A stretch of 64,000 bases of DNA from Microlunatus speluncae (GCF_009299835.1 NZ_VKCZ01000008.1:186001-250000), one strand, 5' to 3'. Shown: positions 24,909 to 35,030, counted from the stretch's first letter. The notes: a model not told the origin generated them from the sequence alone. Numbers and translations are program-made.

Positions 24909-26099
24909 TCAGACCGTATCTGTTCTCGTGCCGCCGGCGACCAGAACCTCAGGTTCTCCTTCGGCGGAATCGCCCAGCTCGTCGGCGATCCGCATCGCCT
25001 CTTCGATCAAGGTCTCGACGATCTCGCTCTCCTTGACCGTCTTGATCACCTCACCGCGGACGAAGATCTGGCCCTTGCCGTTGCCGGAGGCCACGCCGAG
25101 ATCGGCCTCGCGCGCCTCCCCCGGACCATTGACCACGCAGCCCATCACAGCGACCCGGAGCGGCACCGTCAAGCCCTCCAGCCCGGCAGTGACCTCCTCG
25201 GCCAGCTTGTAGACGTCGACCTGGGCCCGGCCGCAGGACGGGCAGGAGACGATCTCCAGCTTCCGCGGCCGCAGGTTGAGCGATTCGAGGATCTTGGAGC
25301 CGACCTTGACCTCCTCGACCGGATCGGCCGACAGCGAGACCCGGATCGTGTCGCCGATCCCCTGCGCCAGCAGCGCGCCGAAGGCGACCGAGGACTTGAT
25401 CGTGCCCTGGAACGCCGGCCCGGCCTCGGTCACGCCGAGGTGCAGCGGATAGTCGCACTGCTCGCTCAGCAGCTGGTACGCGCGGACCATGATCACCGGG
25501 TCGTTGTGCTTGACCGAGATCTTGAAGTCGCGGAAGCCGTGCTCCTCGAACAGGCCGGCCTCCCACAGCGCCGACTCGACCAGCGCCTCGGGGGTGGCCT
25601 TGCCATGCTTGGCCAGCAGCCGCTTGTCCAGCGAGCCGGCGTTGACGCCGATCCGCAGCGAGACGCCGGCCTCCTTGGCGGCCTGAGCGATCTCGCCGAC
25701 CCGGTCGTCGAACGCCTTGATGTTGCCCGGATTGACCCGGACCGCGGCACAACCGGCCTCGATCGCGGCGAACACGTACTTGGGCTGGAAATGGATGTCG
25801 GCGATCACCGGGATCTGCGACTTCTTGGCGATCGCCGGCAGCGCGTCGGCGTCGTCCTGGCTGGGCACCGCGACCCGGACGATGTCGCAGCCGCTGGCGG
25901 TCAGCGCGGCGATCTGCTGCAGCGTGGCGTTGATGTCGGAGGTCAGCGTCGTGGTCATCGACTGGACGCTGACCGGCGCCCCGCCGCCGACCAGCACCTT
26001 GCCCACCTTGATCTGCCGCGTCGGCCGCCGCTCGGCCAGGGTCGGCGGCGGCAGCGCGGGCATGCCCAGGGCCACGGACGTACGGGAATCAGTGCTCAT
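24909..26099 (-). CDS. ispG: 4-hydroxy-3-methylbut-2-en-1-yl diphosphate synthase
   Basis: The 396-residue IspG/GcpE carries out the penultimate step of the MEP isoprenoid pathway, converting MEcPP to HMBPP. The barrel domain contains [28 protein letters not shown] and [20 protein letters not shown]. The C-terminal 4Fe-4S domain has [17 protein letters not shown] and [20 protein letters not shown], supplying three Cys and a Glu ligand. It sits in the conserved dxr-rip1-ispG cluster, 19 bp after rip1. Confidence 0.97.
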   Translation of the reverse strand: MSTDSRTSVALGMPALPPPTLAERRPTRQIKVGKVLVGGGAPVSVQSMTTTLTSDINATLQQIAALTASGCDIVRVAVPSQDDADALPAIAKKSQIPVIADIHFQPKYVFAAIEAGCAAVRVNPGNIKAFDDRVGEIAQAAKEAGVSLRIGVNAGSLDKRLLAKHGKATPEALVESALWEAGLFEEHGFRDFKISVKHNDPVIMVRAYQLLSEQCDYPLHLGVTEAGPAFQGTIKSSVAFGALLAQGIGDTIRVSLSADPVEEVKVGSKILESLNLRPRKLEIVSCPSCGRAQVDVYKLAEEVTAGLEGLTVPLRVAVMGCVVNGPGEAREADLGVASGNGKGQIFVRGEVIKTVKESEIVETLIEEAMRIADELGDSAEGEPEVLVAGGTRTDTV

Positions 26100-26118
26100 C
26101 GTCTTCCTTCGCGGGCGG

Positions 26119-27432
26119 TCACCCGAACAGTCGGATCGGATCGAAGATGTCGGCGATGATCAACACGGCGCCGGAGAGCGCGACCACGATGCCGACCGCC
26201 CAGGCCACCGGCAGCATCCGCGCGGTGTCGACGTGACCGGGATCCGGTCGCCGGAACAGTCGGGCCAGCGCCCGCTTGACCGCCTCGTAGAGCGCACCGG
26301 CGATGTGGCCGCCGTCCATCGGCAACAGCGGGACGAGGTTGAACAGGGCCAGGAAGAGATTGACGTTGCCCAGGGTGAGGGCCAGCGCCGCGAGCTTGTC
26401 GGCGACCGGCACCTGATCGGTCGAGGCGATCTCGCCGGCCACCCGGCTGGCCCCGACGATGCTCATCGGCCCGTACAGGTCCCGCGGCTTGCCGGTGACC
26501 AGATCCCGCGCCACGTTGAAGACCTTGACCGGGAACTGCAGCAACAGATAGCCGGTGCGCTGGGTCAGCTCCCACATGTCATTGAGTACGGTGACCGGCC
26601 CGCCGCGTTCCCGATCGGCCTCCGGGGTGACGCCGAGGAAGCCCTGCTGGATGATCTTGGACGGATCCCACTCGTCGCGGACCCCGTTCAGCGCGGTGTT
26701 GACCGGCTTCAACTCGACCTGCTGACCGTCGCGGAGCACGATGATCTTGGCCTGATGATCGAGATTGGCCCGGATCGCCTGCTGCAGTTGGCCCCAGGAC
26801 TCGATCGGAACGCCGTTGAAGGAGACGATCTGATCACCGGTGCGCAGCCCGGCCTGGAAGGCGGGCGTCTTCGGGTCGTTCGGCGAGCAGGCCGCGGCCG
26901 GCGCGTCCAGCGGCCGGATGCACTCGTCGACCCGGCTGACGGTCAGCGTCTCCCGATAGACCCCGAACGTCGCGGTCACGCCGAGCAAGATCGCGAACGC
27001 CAGCAGCACGTTCATCATCGGCCCGCCGGCCATGATGATCAACTTCTGCCACCACTTCTTCTGGAACAGCAGCCGGCCGTCGTCCTCGGGCCGGATCTCC
27101 TCCCACTCGGCGGCGCGGGCCTGGTCGGCCACCGACTGGAAGATGCCGGTCCGGGTCGCCCGGACCTGGTTGGGCCGCTCCTTGCTGGGCGGATACATGC
27201 CGATCATCCGGACGTAGCCGCCGAGCGGGATGGCCTTGATCCCGTACTCCGTCTCGCCCTTGCGGCGCGACCACAGGGTCCGGCCGAAGCCGACGAAATA
27301 CTGCGTCGTCTTGACGTTGAACAGCTTGGCCGGCAGCAGGTGCCCGACCTCGTGCAGCGCGACCGAGGCCATCACCAGCCCGAAGAAGATGAGCGCGCCC
27401 GCGATGTAGATCACGGTCTCCAGCACTGACAC
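26119..27432 (-). CDS. rip1: Site-2 intramembrane metalloprotease (Rip1/RseP family)
   Basis: The 437-residue M50 protease has the zinc site [14 protein letters not shown] in the first membrane segment, a PDZ domain (about 165-260, [19 protein letters not shown]), and the third zinc-ligand motif [19 protein letters not shown] near the C-terminus. Four membrane helices are evident. Rip1-type enzymes cleave anti-sigma factors and other membrane substrates in regulated proteolysis. The start is a GTG at 27432, 14 bp after the dxr stop. This place between dxr and ispG is conserved in actinobacteria. Confidence 0.95.
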   Translation of the reverse strand: MSVLETVIYIAGALIFFGLVMASVALHEVGHLLPAKLFNVKTTQYFVGFGRTLWSRRKGETEYGIKAIPLGGYVRMIGMYPPSKERPNQVRATRTGIFQSVADQARAAEWEEIRPEDDGRLLFQKKWWQKLIIMAGGPMMNVLLAFAILLGVTATFGVYRETLTVSRVDECIRPLDAPAAACSPNDPKTPAFQAGLRTGDQIVSFNGVPIESWGQLQQAIRANLDHQAKIIVLRDGQQVELKPVNTALNGVRDEWDPSKIIQQGFLGVTPEADRERGGPVTVLNDMWELTQRTGYLLLQFPVKVFNVARDLVTGKPRDLYGPMSIVGASRVAGEIASTDQVPVADKLAALALTLGNVNLFLALFNLVPLLPMDGGHIAGALYEAVKRALARLFRRPDPGHVDTARMLPVAWAVGIVVALSGAVLIIADIFDPIRLFG

Positions 27433-27445
27433 TCGGTCCTCTCGA

Positions 27446-28714
27446 TCAGTCCGCGTCGTCGCTACGACGGCGGTGACATGCCTCCGCGGCCCGCTGTCGG
27501 GCCCACCCGTCGGCCGCGAGCACGGTCTCCACCGTCAGTTGATCCGTGAAGCGGGCCCCCGCGGCCACCGACGATCCTACGTCGGCTCCGGCGTCGCCGG
27601 AATCCTCGCCGGATTCCAGGTGCCGGGCCAGGACGTCGGCCACGATGTCGACGATGTCGGTGAACCGGATCCGGCCCTCGTGGAAGGCGTCGACACACTC
27701 CTCGTTGGCCGCGTTGTAGACCGCGGTCGCGGTGCCGCCGGCCCGGCCGGCCCGCTTGCCCAGCTCGACCGCGGGAAAGGCCTCGTTGTCGAGCGGCTCG
27801 AAGGTCCAGTTGGTCGCCGCGGTCCAGTCACACGGCCGGGCCGCGCCGGGCAGCCGGTCGGGCCAGGTCAGCGACAGAGCGATCGGCAGCTTCATGTCCG
27901 GCGGCGAGCACTGGGCCAGGGTCGAGCCGTCGACGTACTGCACCATCGAATGGACCATCGACTGCGGGTGGACGACGACGTCGATCCGGTCCAGGTCGAT
28001 CCCGTACAACAGATGGGCCTCGAGCACCTCGAGCGCCTTGTTGACCAGGGTGGCCGAGTTGGTGGTGATGACCCGGCCCATGTTCCAGGTCGGATGCGCG
28101 AGCGCCTGCTCGGGGGTGGCGTCGCGCATCTGCTCCCGGGTCAGGCCGCGGAACGGACCGCCGCTGGCGGTGACGATCAGCCGGTCCACCTCCTCGGCCC
28201 GGCCGGCGCGCAGGCACTGGGCCAGCGCCGAGTGCTCCGAGTCGACGGCCACCAGCTGCCCCGGTTTGGCCGCGCCGGTGACCAGCGAGCCGCCGATCAC
28301 CAGCGACTCCTTGTTGGCCAGCGCCAGGGTCGTCCCGGCGGCCAGGGCGACCAGGGTGGGCCGCAGCCCGGCCGAACCCGTGATGCCGTTGAGGACGACG
28401 TCGCACGGGGTGCCCGCGACCTCGGTTGCCGCGTCCGGCCCGGCGACGATCTTGGGCAGTTTCAACTTGCCCTCGGACCAGCCGCGCCGAGACGCCTCGG
28501 CATACAGCGCCAGTTGCAGGTCCTGGGCCGCGGATGCCTGAGTCAGCCCGACCAGCCGCGGCTCAAAGGCCAGCACCTGCTCGGCCAGCAGCTTCGGACG
28601 GCTGCCACCGGCAGCCAGGGCGACGACCCGGAACTGCTCGGGTCGCTCGGCTATCACCTCGAGAGCCTGGGTCCCGATCGAACCGGTGCTCCCCAGCAGG
28701 ACGACGTCGCGCAC
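27446..28714 (-). CDS. dxr: 1-deoxy-D-xylulose 5-phosphate reductoisomerase
   Basis: The 422-residue Dxr catalyses the first committed MEP-pathway step, DXP to MEP, using [21 protein letters not shown] is the NADPH-binding motif; [14 protein letters not shown] and [12 protein letters not shown] hold metal and substrate residues; [10 protein letters not shown] is followed by [17 protein letters not shown]; and [18 protein letters not shown] is a hallmark. The start is a GTG at 28714. It is the first gene of the dxr-rip1-ispG-GNAT operon. Confidence 0.97.
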   Translation of the reverse strand: MRDVVLLGSTGSIGTQALEVIAERPEQFRVVALAAGGSRPKLLAEQVLAFEPRLVGLTQASAAQDLQLALYAEASRRGWSEGKLKLPKIVAGPDAATEVAGTPCDVVLNGITGSAGLRPTLVALAAGTTLALANKESLVIGGSLVTGAAKPGQLVAVDSEHSALAQCLRAGRAEEVDRLIVTASGGPFRGLTREQMRDATPEQALAHPTWNMGRVITTNSATLVNKALEVLEAHLLYGIDLDRIDVVVHPQSMVHSMVQYVDGSTLAQCSPPDMKLPIALSLTWPDRLPGAARPCDWTAATNWTFEPLDNEAFPAVELGKRAGRAGGTATAVYNAANEECVDAFHEGRIRFTDIVDIVADVLARHLESGEDSGDAGADVGSSVAAGARFTDQLTVETVLAADGWARQRAAEACHRRRSDDAD

Positions 28715-29041
28715 CCGCCCAGTCTCCCCCGCTCTCCCCGGCGGCGCGAACCGGCCCGCGAGAACCCGCGGTTATCCGTAGCGCGCCGTAGCGCTGCCTC
28801 GTCCCGGCCGGGCGGCGGTTGGTGGGTTGGCATTCGGAGCGCGGGCGTTCGTTCCCTGAGCCTGTCGAAGGGCGGGCCAGGTGATTCCCTCTCGGTTTCG
28901 GCCTGGCGACCGAAAGAGACGCGGCGAGGAGCGGGCAGGTGGCACGGTCTTCCGGCGGTGGCGATCCTGACGTCGGATCGTCGTGAGTTCGATCATGGCT
29001 TTCCCTTGTTTTGCTGCGTTTGTGGGCGGTGACGACTACAA
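28715..29041. other. Intergenic region with a REP-like unit and a composite-repeat block
   Basis: No coding sequence is supported. It contains a REP-like unit at 28851-28873 (GTTCCCTGAGCCTGTCGAAG and GGC) followed by a degenerate GGTTTCGGCCTGGCGACCGA block at 28894-28933 of the type seen in the composite element. The dxr promoter and the DUF222 gene promoter must also lie here. Confidence 0.6.
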
Positions 29042-29057
29042 TAGAACACATGTTCGA
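29042..29057. promoter_or_regulatory. LexA (SOS) box on the start codon of the DUF222/HNH gene
   Basis: TAGAACACATGTTCGA matches the actinobacterial LexA consensus TCGAACNNNNGTTCGA at 11 of 12 fixed positions. It overlaps the ATG at 29050. A possible -10 (TACAAT at 29035-29040) lies just upstream, so transcription probably starts at or near the ATG (leaderless) and LexA would block it. Confidence 0.75.
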
Positions 29058-30549
29058 GTCGTTGGAGTTGCGGGTTGCCGGGTACGGCACCGACGACATC
29101 CTCAAAGCTGCCAAGGCTGCGGTGCGGGCGCGGCTGGAAGCGGAGAACGAGCTTCTCGCGTGGACCGCGGCCTGGGCGGATGCGAACTCGGCGGACTCGA
29201 TCCATCCCGACGAGTTGCGGTTGGTGGGCGGGCCGCGCGGGGTCCGGCCGGGCGGTGTCGGGACGCCGGAGGTCAACGATCTGGCCCTGGTCGAGTTGGC
29301 GGTCGCGATGAGGAAGGGTGAGTTCGCCGGGACCCGGTTCGTCGGTGAAGTGTTGGATGTCCGGCATCGGCTGCCTCTGTTGTGGGAGAAGGTGATGGGG
29401 TGTGAGGTGGAGGGTTGGCAGGCCCGCTCGATCGCCCGGATGACCCATCACCTCACCGTCGCCCAGGCCGGTCTGGTGGATGCGGACCTGGCTGGGTTCG
29501 TCGGGTTGGTCGGGTTCTCGAAGCTGCGGGATCGGGCGGAGGCGGCGATTGCCCGGGTCGATGCGGAGCGGGTGGAGCGGGTCGCGGCGGAGCGCAAGTC
29601 CGAGCTGGGGGTGTGGCTGTCCCAGACCTCCGATGAGGGCCTGAAGTCGCTGTTTGCCCGTCTCGAACCGGCCGCGGCGATCCGGTTGTATGCCCGGATC
29701 CAGGAACTCGCCGACGCACTCCCTGTCGATGACCGGTCGCCGGACGAACGCCGCGCCGAGGCGCTGGCGTTGTTGGGTAACGAGCTGGAGGCGACCCGGA
29801 TTCTGGCCGGGGCGCGGCAGCCTGATCTGTTCGCCGGGGAGTTCGCGGCTGCGGTGCAACCGGTCGCGGGTGAGGACCCGGACGAGCCGGTCGAGGAGTC
29901 GGAGCTGCATCCGTCGTTGCGGGATCAGCCGGCCATGATCACCGATGCGGGACTGGCCGTGTTCAGGGCGGCGGTCGAGAAGCTGGTGGCCGGGCTGGAT
30001 CCGTCCCTGCTGTTGCCGACCTCGACCCTGATCGTGCACATCGCGGCCGAATCGTTGGAGACCGGGTCCGGGATCTGCCGGGTGCCCGGGATCGGGCCGA
30101 CGACCATGGGTGTGGTGAAGGACTGGCTGGGTCATGATCGGGTCAAGGTCGTTCCGGTGGTCGATCTGAACGATCCGCCGGCCCCGGTCGATGCCTACGA
30201 GATCCCGGACCGGCACAGACGCTATCTCCGGTTCGCCCGTCCGGGCAGTAGCTTTCCGTGGTCGACCGCGGCCGGGAACCTGGAGCTTGATCACACCGAT
30301 CCGTACCGGTCGATGGGTGAGGGTGGGCCGCCGGGCCAGACCAGCGTCGACGGATTAGCACCGTTGGCGAAACGGGAGCATCGGGCGGTGACCCATGGCG
30401 GCTGGCGGCGGCGACAACCCGAGCCGGGCACGATGATCTTCCGATCACCGCACGGCGACACCCAGCTCACCAACTACTCCGGCACCTTTGATCTTGGTCG
30501 CGGGACATTCGCCCACGCCATCTGGGGGGCCTGCGCACCCACGCGCTGA
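29050..30549 (+). CDS. DUF222/HNH endonuclease domain protein (13E12-type)
   Basis: The 499-residue protein has a helical DUF222 region (about 30-330, with RLPLLWEKVMGCEVEGWQAR and RLYARIQELADALP) and a C-terminal HNH motif (ELDHTDPY at about 413, then LAPLAKREHRAVTHGGW). This architecture is that of the 13E12 repeat family of mycobacteria, abundant and often SOS-inducible, with unclear function. The ATG at 29050 has no ribosome site, but a -10 box lies 10 bp upstream, fitting a leaderless mRNA. A LexA box covers the start. Confidence 0.88.
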   Translation: MFESLELRVAGYGTDDILKAAKAAVRARLEAENELLAWTAAWADANSADSIHPDELRLVGGPRGVRPGGVGTPEVNDLALVELAVAMRKGEFAGTRFVGEVLDVRHRLPLLWEKVMGCEVEGWQARSIARMTHHLTVAQAGLVDADLAGFVGLVGFSKLRDRAEAAIARVDAERVERVAAERKSELGVWLSQTSDEGLKSLFARLEPAAAIRLYARIQELADALPVDDRSPDERRAEALALLGNELEATRILAGARQPDLFAGEFAAAVQPVAGEDPDEPVEESELHPSLRDQPAMITDAGLAVFRAAVEKLVAGLDPSLLLPTSTLIVHIAAESLETGSGICRVPGIGPTTMGVVKDWLGHDRVKVVPVVDLNDPPAPVDAYEIPDRHRRYLRFARPGSSFPWSTAAGNLELDHTDPYRSMGEGGPPGQTSVDGLAPLAKREHRAVTHGGWRRRQPEPGTMIFRSPHGDTQLTNYSGTFDLGRGTFAHAIWGACAPTR

Positions 30550-30638
30550 ATCGGCGCGGACCGCGGCCGGATCCTGATCGATTTCTCCATCGGTCGCACA
30601 CCCCTCTTGTCAGAGCCGGGTCAGTGAGGTCCGCCATC

Positions 30639-31253
30639 ATGTCCGGCATGGTGATGCCGTCGGATGGGCACGCGTACGTGGTCAGATACTCGGTCTCGCC
30701 CGGCAGTTTTGTCTGGATCGCGTTGGCCGGCACGGTCACCGTGTCGTCGGTGCGCATCGCGGTCACCACGAACGAGCCACGAGCGCTGATTCTTTCCGTC
30801 CTCGGCGGCGGTCTGCTGCTCTATCTGCTGATCACCCATCTGGCGAGGCTGGGCAAGGTCGCGCTGCGGGTGGACAGCCGGGGCATCACCTTCGGCGGGA
30901 GGGCGTTCCGCTATCGGGAGACGACCCACGTCGTGCCCTGGCGGGCGATCCGGACCGTGGTCGTCTACCGGACCTACGGATATCGGGTCCAGGGCTTGGG
31001 CGGAGCGACCGGCCGCTTCCTCGGGCTGCACGGCACCGAGGCGCCGATCGTCCTCCCGGAACGGCCCGATCCGATCACTGACCCGGACGGCTACGCCGCG
31101 ATGATCAAGCGGCTGACCCGGCGGGTGCCGCACGTCCCGCCCGACGTGACGTACGCGAGCCGGCGGATCTGGGGCTGGCTGCTGCACCAGGACCGGCTCA
31201 CCGAGGTGGTGCGCCGGTTTGCCCCCGAGGTCACGGTGGTCGACGCCGGCTGA
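30639..31253 (+). CDS. Membrane protein of unknown function, PH-like
   Basis: The product has about 204 residues. Two hydrophobic segments near the N-terminus (SFVWIALAGTVTVSSVRIAV; ALILSVLGGGLLLYLLITHL) are followed by a basic, beta-rich region (VALRVDSRGITFGGRAFRYR, HVVPWRAIRTVVVYRTYG) like bacterial PH domains. I do not recognise a named family. A GAGG lies 9 nt before the ATG at 30639; an in-frame GTG at 30624 is possible. Confidence 0.6.
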   Translation: MSGMVMPSDGHAYVVRYSVSPGSFVWIALAGTVTVSSVRIAVTTNEPRALILSVLGGGLLLYLLITHLARLGKVALRVDSRGITFGGRAFRYRETTHVVPWRAIRTVVVYRTYGYRVQGLGGATGRFLGLHGTEAPIVLPERPDPITDPDGYAAMIKRLTRRVPHVPPDVTYASRRIWGWLLHQDRLTEVVRRFAPEVTVVDAG

Positions 31254-31279
31254 GGCACGTCTTGCGCGAGGGTGGTGGG

Positions 31280-32050
31280 GTGGAATCGACCGATGCGACC
31301 GCGGTGGAGCGGTTCTGGACCCTCGGATCCCGCTCCGAACGAACTCGGCACGGGCTGGTACGAGTCAACCCGGCGGCTCCGGACCAGCCGCTGGGTAACT
31401 GTCTGGCCGAACCCGACTGGCCGCCCGGCGCGCTCGACCACGCTCTGACCGGCGTCGCCGCGGTCACTGGCCGGGCCTGCCGTCGGGTGCTGGTGGACCG
31501 CCGGACGCCGGCCGTCGTGGAGGCCGAACTGGCGCTGGCCGACTGGCGCCCGGACCAGTTGGTGCTGCTCCGGCTGGCCGAACCGCAGCCAGGCCCGGCG
31601 GCCGAGTTCGACGGCCGGCTACGGCGGATCACTGCCGAGCACGACTGGTCGGCCCTCACCGCGTTGTTCCGGATCGACCACCTCGAGGAGGATCGGCGAG
31701 CCGGCCGGCCGGGCCGTCCGGCCGAATCGACGGAGCAGTCGATCACCCTGCGGCGTTCGCTGACCGGCGCGAGCTGGTTCCTGGCCGAGCGAGCCGGCGA
31801 CCCGGTCGGCGCGATCGCCAGCTGGCTGGACCCCGGTGCGACGGGAGTGATCGAGGACGTCTTCGTGCATCCGGCCCATCGCGGGCATGGCATCGCGACC
31901 GCCATGATCGCCACCCTCGTCGGCCGCCTCCGCACCCGGGGTGCGCGGACGGTCGTGATCGCCGCCGCGGCCGACGACACACCGAAACACCTCTACGCCG
32001 GGCTCGGCTTCCGGCCGTTCGCCGTGACCCGGAGCTACCTCCGCGACTGA
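31280..32050 (+). CDS. GNAT family N-acetyltransferase
   Basis: The 256-residue protein carries one clear GNAT domain in its C-terminal half (about 115-255): GVIEDVFVHPAHRGHGIATAM is the acetyl-CoA-binding loop and HLYAGLGFRPFAVTRSYLRD is the closing segment. The N-terminal part is a degenerate GNAT-like region. The GTG at 31280 follows GAGGG by 7 nt. It lies 26 bp after the membrane protein gene and may be co-transcribed. Substrate unknown. Confidence 0.75.
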   Translation: MESTDATAVERFWTLGSRSERTRHGLVRVNPAAPDQPLGNCLAEPDWPPGALDHALTGVAAVTGRACRRVLVDRRTPAVVEAELALADWRPDQLVLLRLAEPQPGPAAEFDGRLRRITAEHDWSALTALFRIDHLEEDRRAGRPGRPAESTEQSITLRRSLTGASWFLAERAGDPVGAIASWLDPGATGVIEDVFVHPAHRGHGIATAMIATLVGRLRTRGARTVVIAAAADDTPKHLYAGLGFRPFAVTRSYLRD

Positions 32051-32126
32051 GCGCGCGGCGGCCGTCCGGCCAACACGGACTCGGAGCAGTGGGTGCGGTG
32101 GGCCCGAGGACACTAAGGTGTGCCTC

Positions 32127-33578
32127 GTGAGCCAGCCTTTGGAGCGGGCGCCTGCGGCCGAGTACGGATTGCGCCCCAGCGCGGTCCTCGCGTTCCTTGA
32201 TGATCTTGAGCAAGAACTGCACAGCCTGATGATCATCCGGCACGGCAAGGTGCTGGTCGAAGGCTGGTGGGCGCCCTACCGCCCGGACGGGGTGCAACTT
32301 CTCTACTCGCTGAGCAAGAGCTTCACCTCGACGGCCGTCGGTCTTGCGATCGCCGAGGGCCGGCTCAACCTGGACCTGCCGCTGCTGGCCTATCTGGATG
32401 ATCTTGCCGGATCGGCGGCGGGGCCACGGATCCGGCAGTTGACCGTACGCGAGACGCTGCGGATGGCCACCGGTCACGCCGAGGACACGCTGTGGCGATC
32501 ATTCGTGGCGGACCCGCAAGAGCCGCTGCGCGGGTTCCTCGGGATCGAACCCGATCATGAACCGGGAAGCGTGTTCGCGTACAACAACACCGCCTCCTAT
32601 GCCGTCGCGGCGATCACCCAGCGGGTCACCGGGACCACCCTGCTGGACTACCTGACGCCGCGACTGCTGCGGCCGCTCGGCATCGAGCGGGGCCATTGGA
32701 CCGCCTACCCGCAGGACCGGCAGCTCGGCTACAGCGGGCTGCACCTGACCACCGAGTCGATCGCGAAGTTCGGCGAACTGTATCTGCGCCGCGGCCGCTG
32801 GAACGGCCGGCAACTGGTGCCCGCCGACTACGTCGACCTGGCGACCTCGGTCCTGACGCCGAACCCGAACGAGACCGACCCGGACTGGCAGCAGGGCTAC
32901 GGCTATCAGTTCTGGCGGTCCCGGTACGGCTACCGCGCCGACGGAGCGTTCGGGCAGTTCTGTCTCGTGTTGCCGGAGCAGGACGCGGTGATCGTGATGA
33001 CCTCGGCGGCCGACGATCCGCAGGCCGTACTGGCCACTGTCTGGCAGCACCTGCTGCCCGGCTTCAGCCCGCGCTCGGTCGCCGGGCCCGACACCGCTCG
33101 CGACGCCGCCGTCCTGGCCGAACGCCTGGCCGGACTCACGCTGCCGCCGGCCCTGGCCGCCCACGCGGCCGAGGAGCGGGCGTACGCGCGGAACGCCTCG
33201 GTCGAGGTCGCGCCGCGGCCGGAGATCCGGATCACCGGGATCGCCCCGGCCGGCGACGACGGCTGGCGGGTCGGGCTGGCGCACGGGGATCCGGTGCTGC
33301 CGGCCGAAACCCCGACCTTCGAGATCGCCGCGGCGCCGGACCGATGGCTGGACAGCGTCGTCGATCTGCCCGGCGACCGCGAACTGCGGCTCGCGGCCAG
33401 CGGCGGCTGGCTGGACGACATCTTCCGGCTGGAGCTCGCCCTGGTGCAGTCACCGCACCGGATGACCCTCTGGTACGCGGCGGCCACCGGCGACACGATC
33501 ACCGAATGGGTCACCGCCCCGGTCCCCGGCACCTCGCTGTTCGGCCTGGCCCTCCCCCGCGACCTCTCCCTGGGCTGA
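32127..33578 (+). CDS. Serine hydrolase of the beta-lactamase/penicillin-binding class C fold
   Basis: This 483-residue protein has the N-terminal two-thirds as the catalytic domain: SLSK (Ser61, Lys64) and the tyrosine motif in SVFAYNNTASY. The last about 150 residues (from VEVAPRPEIRITGIAPAG) form a beta-rich extra domain typical of some esterases of this family. There is no signal peptide, so it is probably a cytoplasmic esterase or peptidase rather than a beta-lactamase. The GTG at 32127 has AAGG about 10 nt upstream. Confidence 0.8.
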   Translation: MSQPLERAPAAEYGLRPSAVLAFLDDLEQELHSLMIIRHGKVLVEGWWAPYRPDGVQLLYSLSKSFTSTAVGLAIAEGRLNLDLPLLAYLDDLAGSAAGPRIRQLTVRETLRMATGHAEDTLWRSFVADPQEPLRGFLGIEPDHEPGSVFAYNNTASYAVAAITQRVTGTTLLDYLTPRLLRPLGIERGHWTAYPQDRQLGYSGLHLTTESIAKFGELYLRRGRWNGRQLVPADYVDLATSVLTPNPNETDPDWQQGYGYQFWRSRYGYRADGAFGQFCLVLPEQDAVIVMTSAADDPQAVLATVWQHLLPGFSPRSVAGPDTARDAAVLAERLAGLTLPPALAAHAAEERAYARNASVEVAPRPEIRITGIAPAGDDGWRVGLAHGDPVLPAETPTFEIAAAPDRWLDSVVDLPGDRELRLAASGGWLDDIFRLELALVQSPHRMTLWYAAATGDTITEWVTAPVPGTSLFGLALPRDLSLG

Positions 33579-33587
33579 CCGCCCGGG

Positions 33588-34481
33588 TCAGTCGACCGTG
33601 AGGTTCTTGCCGGTGTCGGCGAGGATGGTCAGCAGGTCCTGGTGGTCGATCGCGACCGCCCCGACGAAAAGGCCGTAGCTCCCCGGCCGGCCGGTGTCGA
33701 CCACGATCACGTCCACCGTGTCGCCGACGACCTCGCGGTCGCGGACCCGGATGTCGGTCCGGATCCACCAGGCGTCGTGGCCGTCGATCGTGGCCCGCTC
33801 CGACTTGACGTCGTCGGCGGCGACGAACGAGCTGTACCACTGCGAACTGGCGACGCACTGCATCACGCTCTGCGCCGCCTGCTTGGTGCCGGTGAAACCG
33901 TCGGCCGCGCGGATCTCGCCGACGGCGAGCAGCGCGACCCAGCCGGGGTTGACGAACATGCCCTGCGAGGAGACGTCGTAGGCCCAACTGAAGCCGCTGG
34001 CCTGCAGATCGTCCCGCCAGCCGCCCACCTTCGGAAACGACAGCCCGCCGCCGTGCACGCGGCCGTCGGCCGGATAGCCGGCGCGGGCGCCCGGATCGCC
34101 GGTCGGGCACGAGGTCAGCGGCTTGGTCGACGCCGAACCCGACGGGTCCGGCGTCGGCTCCGGTGACGGGCTCGGCGTCGGTTCGGCGGTCGGGCTGCTG
34201 TCGTCCCAGCCGGAGACGGTCGACGTCGGTACGGGTTCGTCGGTGAACGGCCGCGATCCCGTGCCGACCTGTCGGATCACGAAGAAGATGATCAAGCCGA
34301 GGACCACGGCCAACGCCACGGCCCCGATGATCATCGGCAGCACCCGGCGCCGCTCGGACCGGCCGGCGGAGGCCGGTGCTCCGGGTTGGTCGGACGTCTG
34401 TTGCGACCAACCGCGGCCGTCCCAGTACCGGAAGCGGCCGGGAGCGCCGGACGGATCGGGATACCAGCCGGGCGTGGACAC
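33588..34481 (-). CDS. DUF2510 domain membrane-anchored protein
   Basis: The 297-residue protein begins with a DUF2510 motif (STPGWYPDPSGAPGRFRYWD, then WSQQTSD), followed by one membrane helix (VLPMIIGAVALAVVLGLIIF), a Pro/Ser/Thr-rich extracytoplasmic linker with PTPSPSPEPTPDPSGS, and a beta-rich outer domain (about 150-297). DUF2510 proteins are common in Actinobacteria as small membrane-associated domains of unknown role. I chose the GTG at 34481; the frame is open four codons further. It is convergent with the serine hydrolase gene. Confidence 0.75.
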   Translation of the reverse strand: MSTPGWYPDPSGAPGRFRYWDGRGWSQQTSDQPGAPASAGRSERRRVLPMIIGAVALAVVLGLIIFFVIRQVGTGSRPFTDEPVPTSTVSGWDDSSPTAEPTPSPSPEPTPDPSGSASTKPLTSCPTGDPGARAGYPADGRVHGGGLSFPKVGGWRDDLQASGFSWAYDVSSQGMFVNPGWVALLAVGEIRAADGFTGTKQAAQSVMQCVASSQWYSSFVAADDVKSERATIDGHDAWWIRTDIRVRDREVVGDTVDVIVVDTGRPGSYGLFVGAVAIDHQDLLTILADTGKNLTVD

Positions 34482-35030
34482 GGCGCCAGCCAATCACGCC
34501 CCGGTTCCAGCTCCGACCGCGGCCGACAGGTTCGGCCCGAATCCACCGATGATCTTGGAGCTGTGGCCGTGTCCAGGGGTTGGGGAAGGCGGCGCTGGTT
34601 TCGTTCCCTGAGCCGGTCGAAGGGCAGGCCGGGAGTTGCCCTCGCCTGGTGTTTCGGCCGTACGGCCGGACAAGGCGCGCCAAGGACGGGCGGGATGGAG
34701 CGGTCGGCCGGGTCTCGCGGCCGACGACGGATTATGCGTTGGTTTTCGATTGCACTCTTCGAGTGGACGCTTTGGCCGCGGATCTGCGCCTGGAAGGTGG
34801 CCGAACAGTCCACTCGACGCCCGTCGGCGGGTGAGGTCGGTGATCACGATCCTCCCTTGAACCCGGCCGAGCTCGGCGGTGGATCCTGACCCATCGAGTG
34901 TGACCTTTTCCACCCGGGTTCGCCGATTTCGGGTGGATAAGGTCACTCTCGACGCAAGGCCTGGCCACGCACACCAACACCCGAACCGGCCCCTGTCCAA
35001 AGCTGGTGCGCCCGATCGGTGGATCCAGGT
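34482..35030. other. Non-coding stretch carrying composite repeat copy 2
   Basis: No gene is supported. It contains a REP-like unit (34603-34625: GTTCCCTGAGCCGGTCGAAG and GGC) and then the composite two-hairpin element (34651-34957), in the opposite orientation to copy 1 at 1037-1309. The remainder shows nothing recognisable. Confidence 0.6.
34651..34957. repeat. Composite two-hairpin intergenic repeat, copy 2 (reversed)
   Basis: In order on the plus strand: block 3' (GTTTCGGCCGTACGGCCGGA, then GCGCGCCAAGGACGGG; 34651-34690); hairpin 2 (34756-34820, from TCGAGTGGACG to GTCCACTCGA); hairpin 1 (34895-34957, from CGAGTGTGACCTT to AAGGTCACTCTCGACGCA). Reverse-complemented, the order and many bases match 1037-1309. 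The hairpins are better preserved here than in copy 1. Confidence 0.7.
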
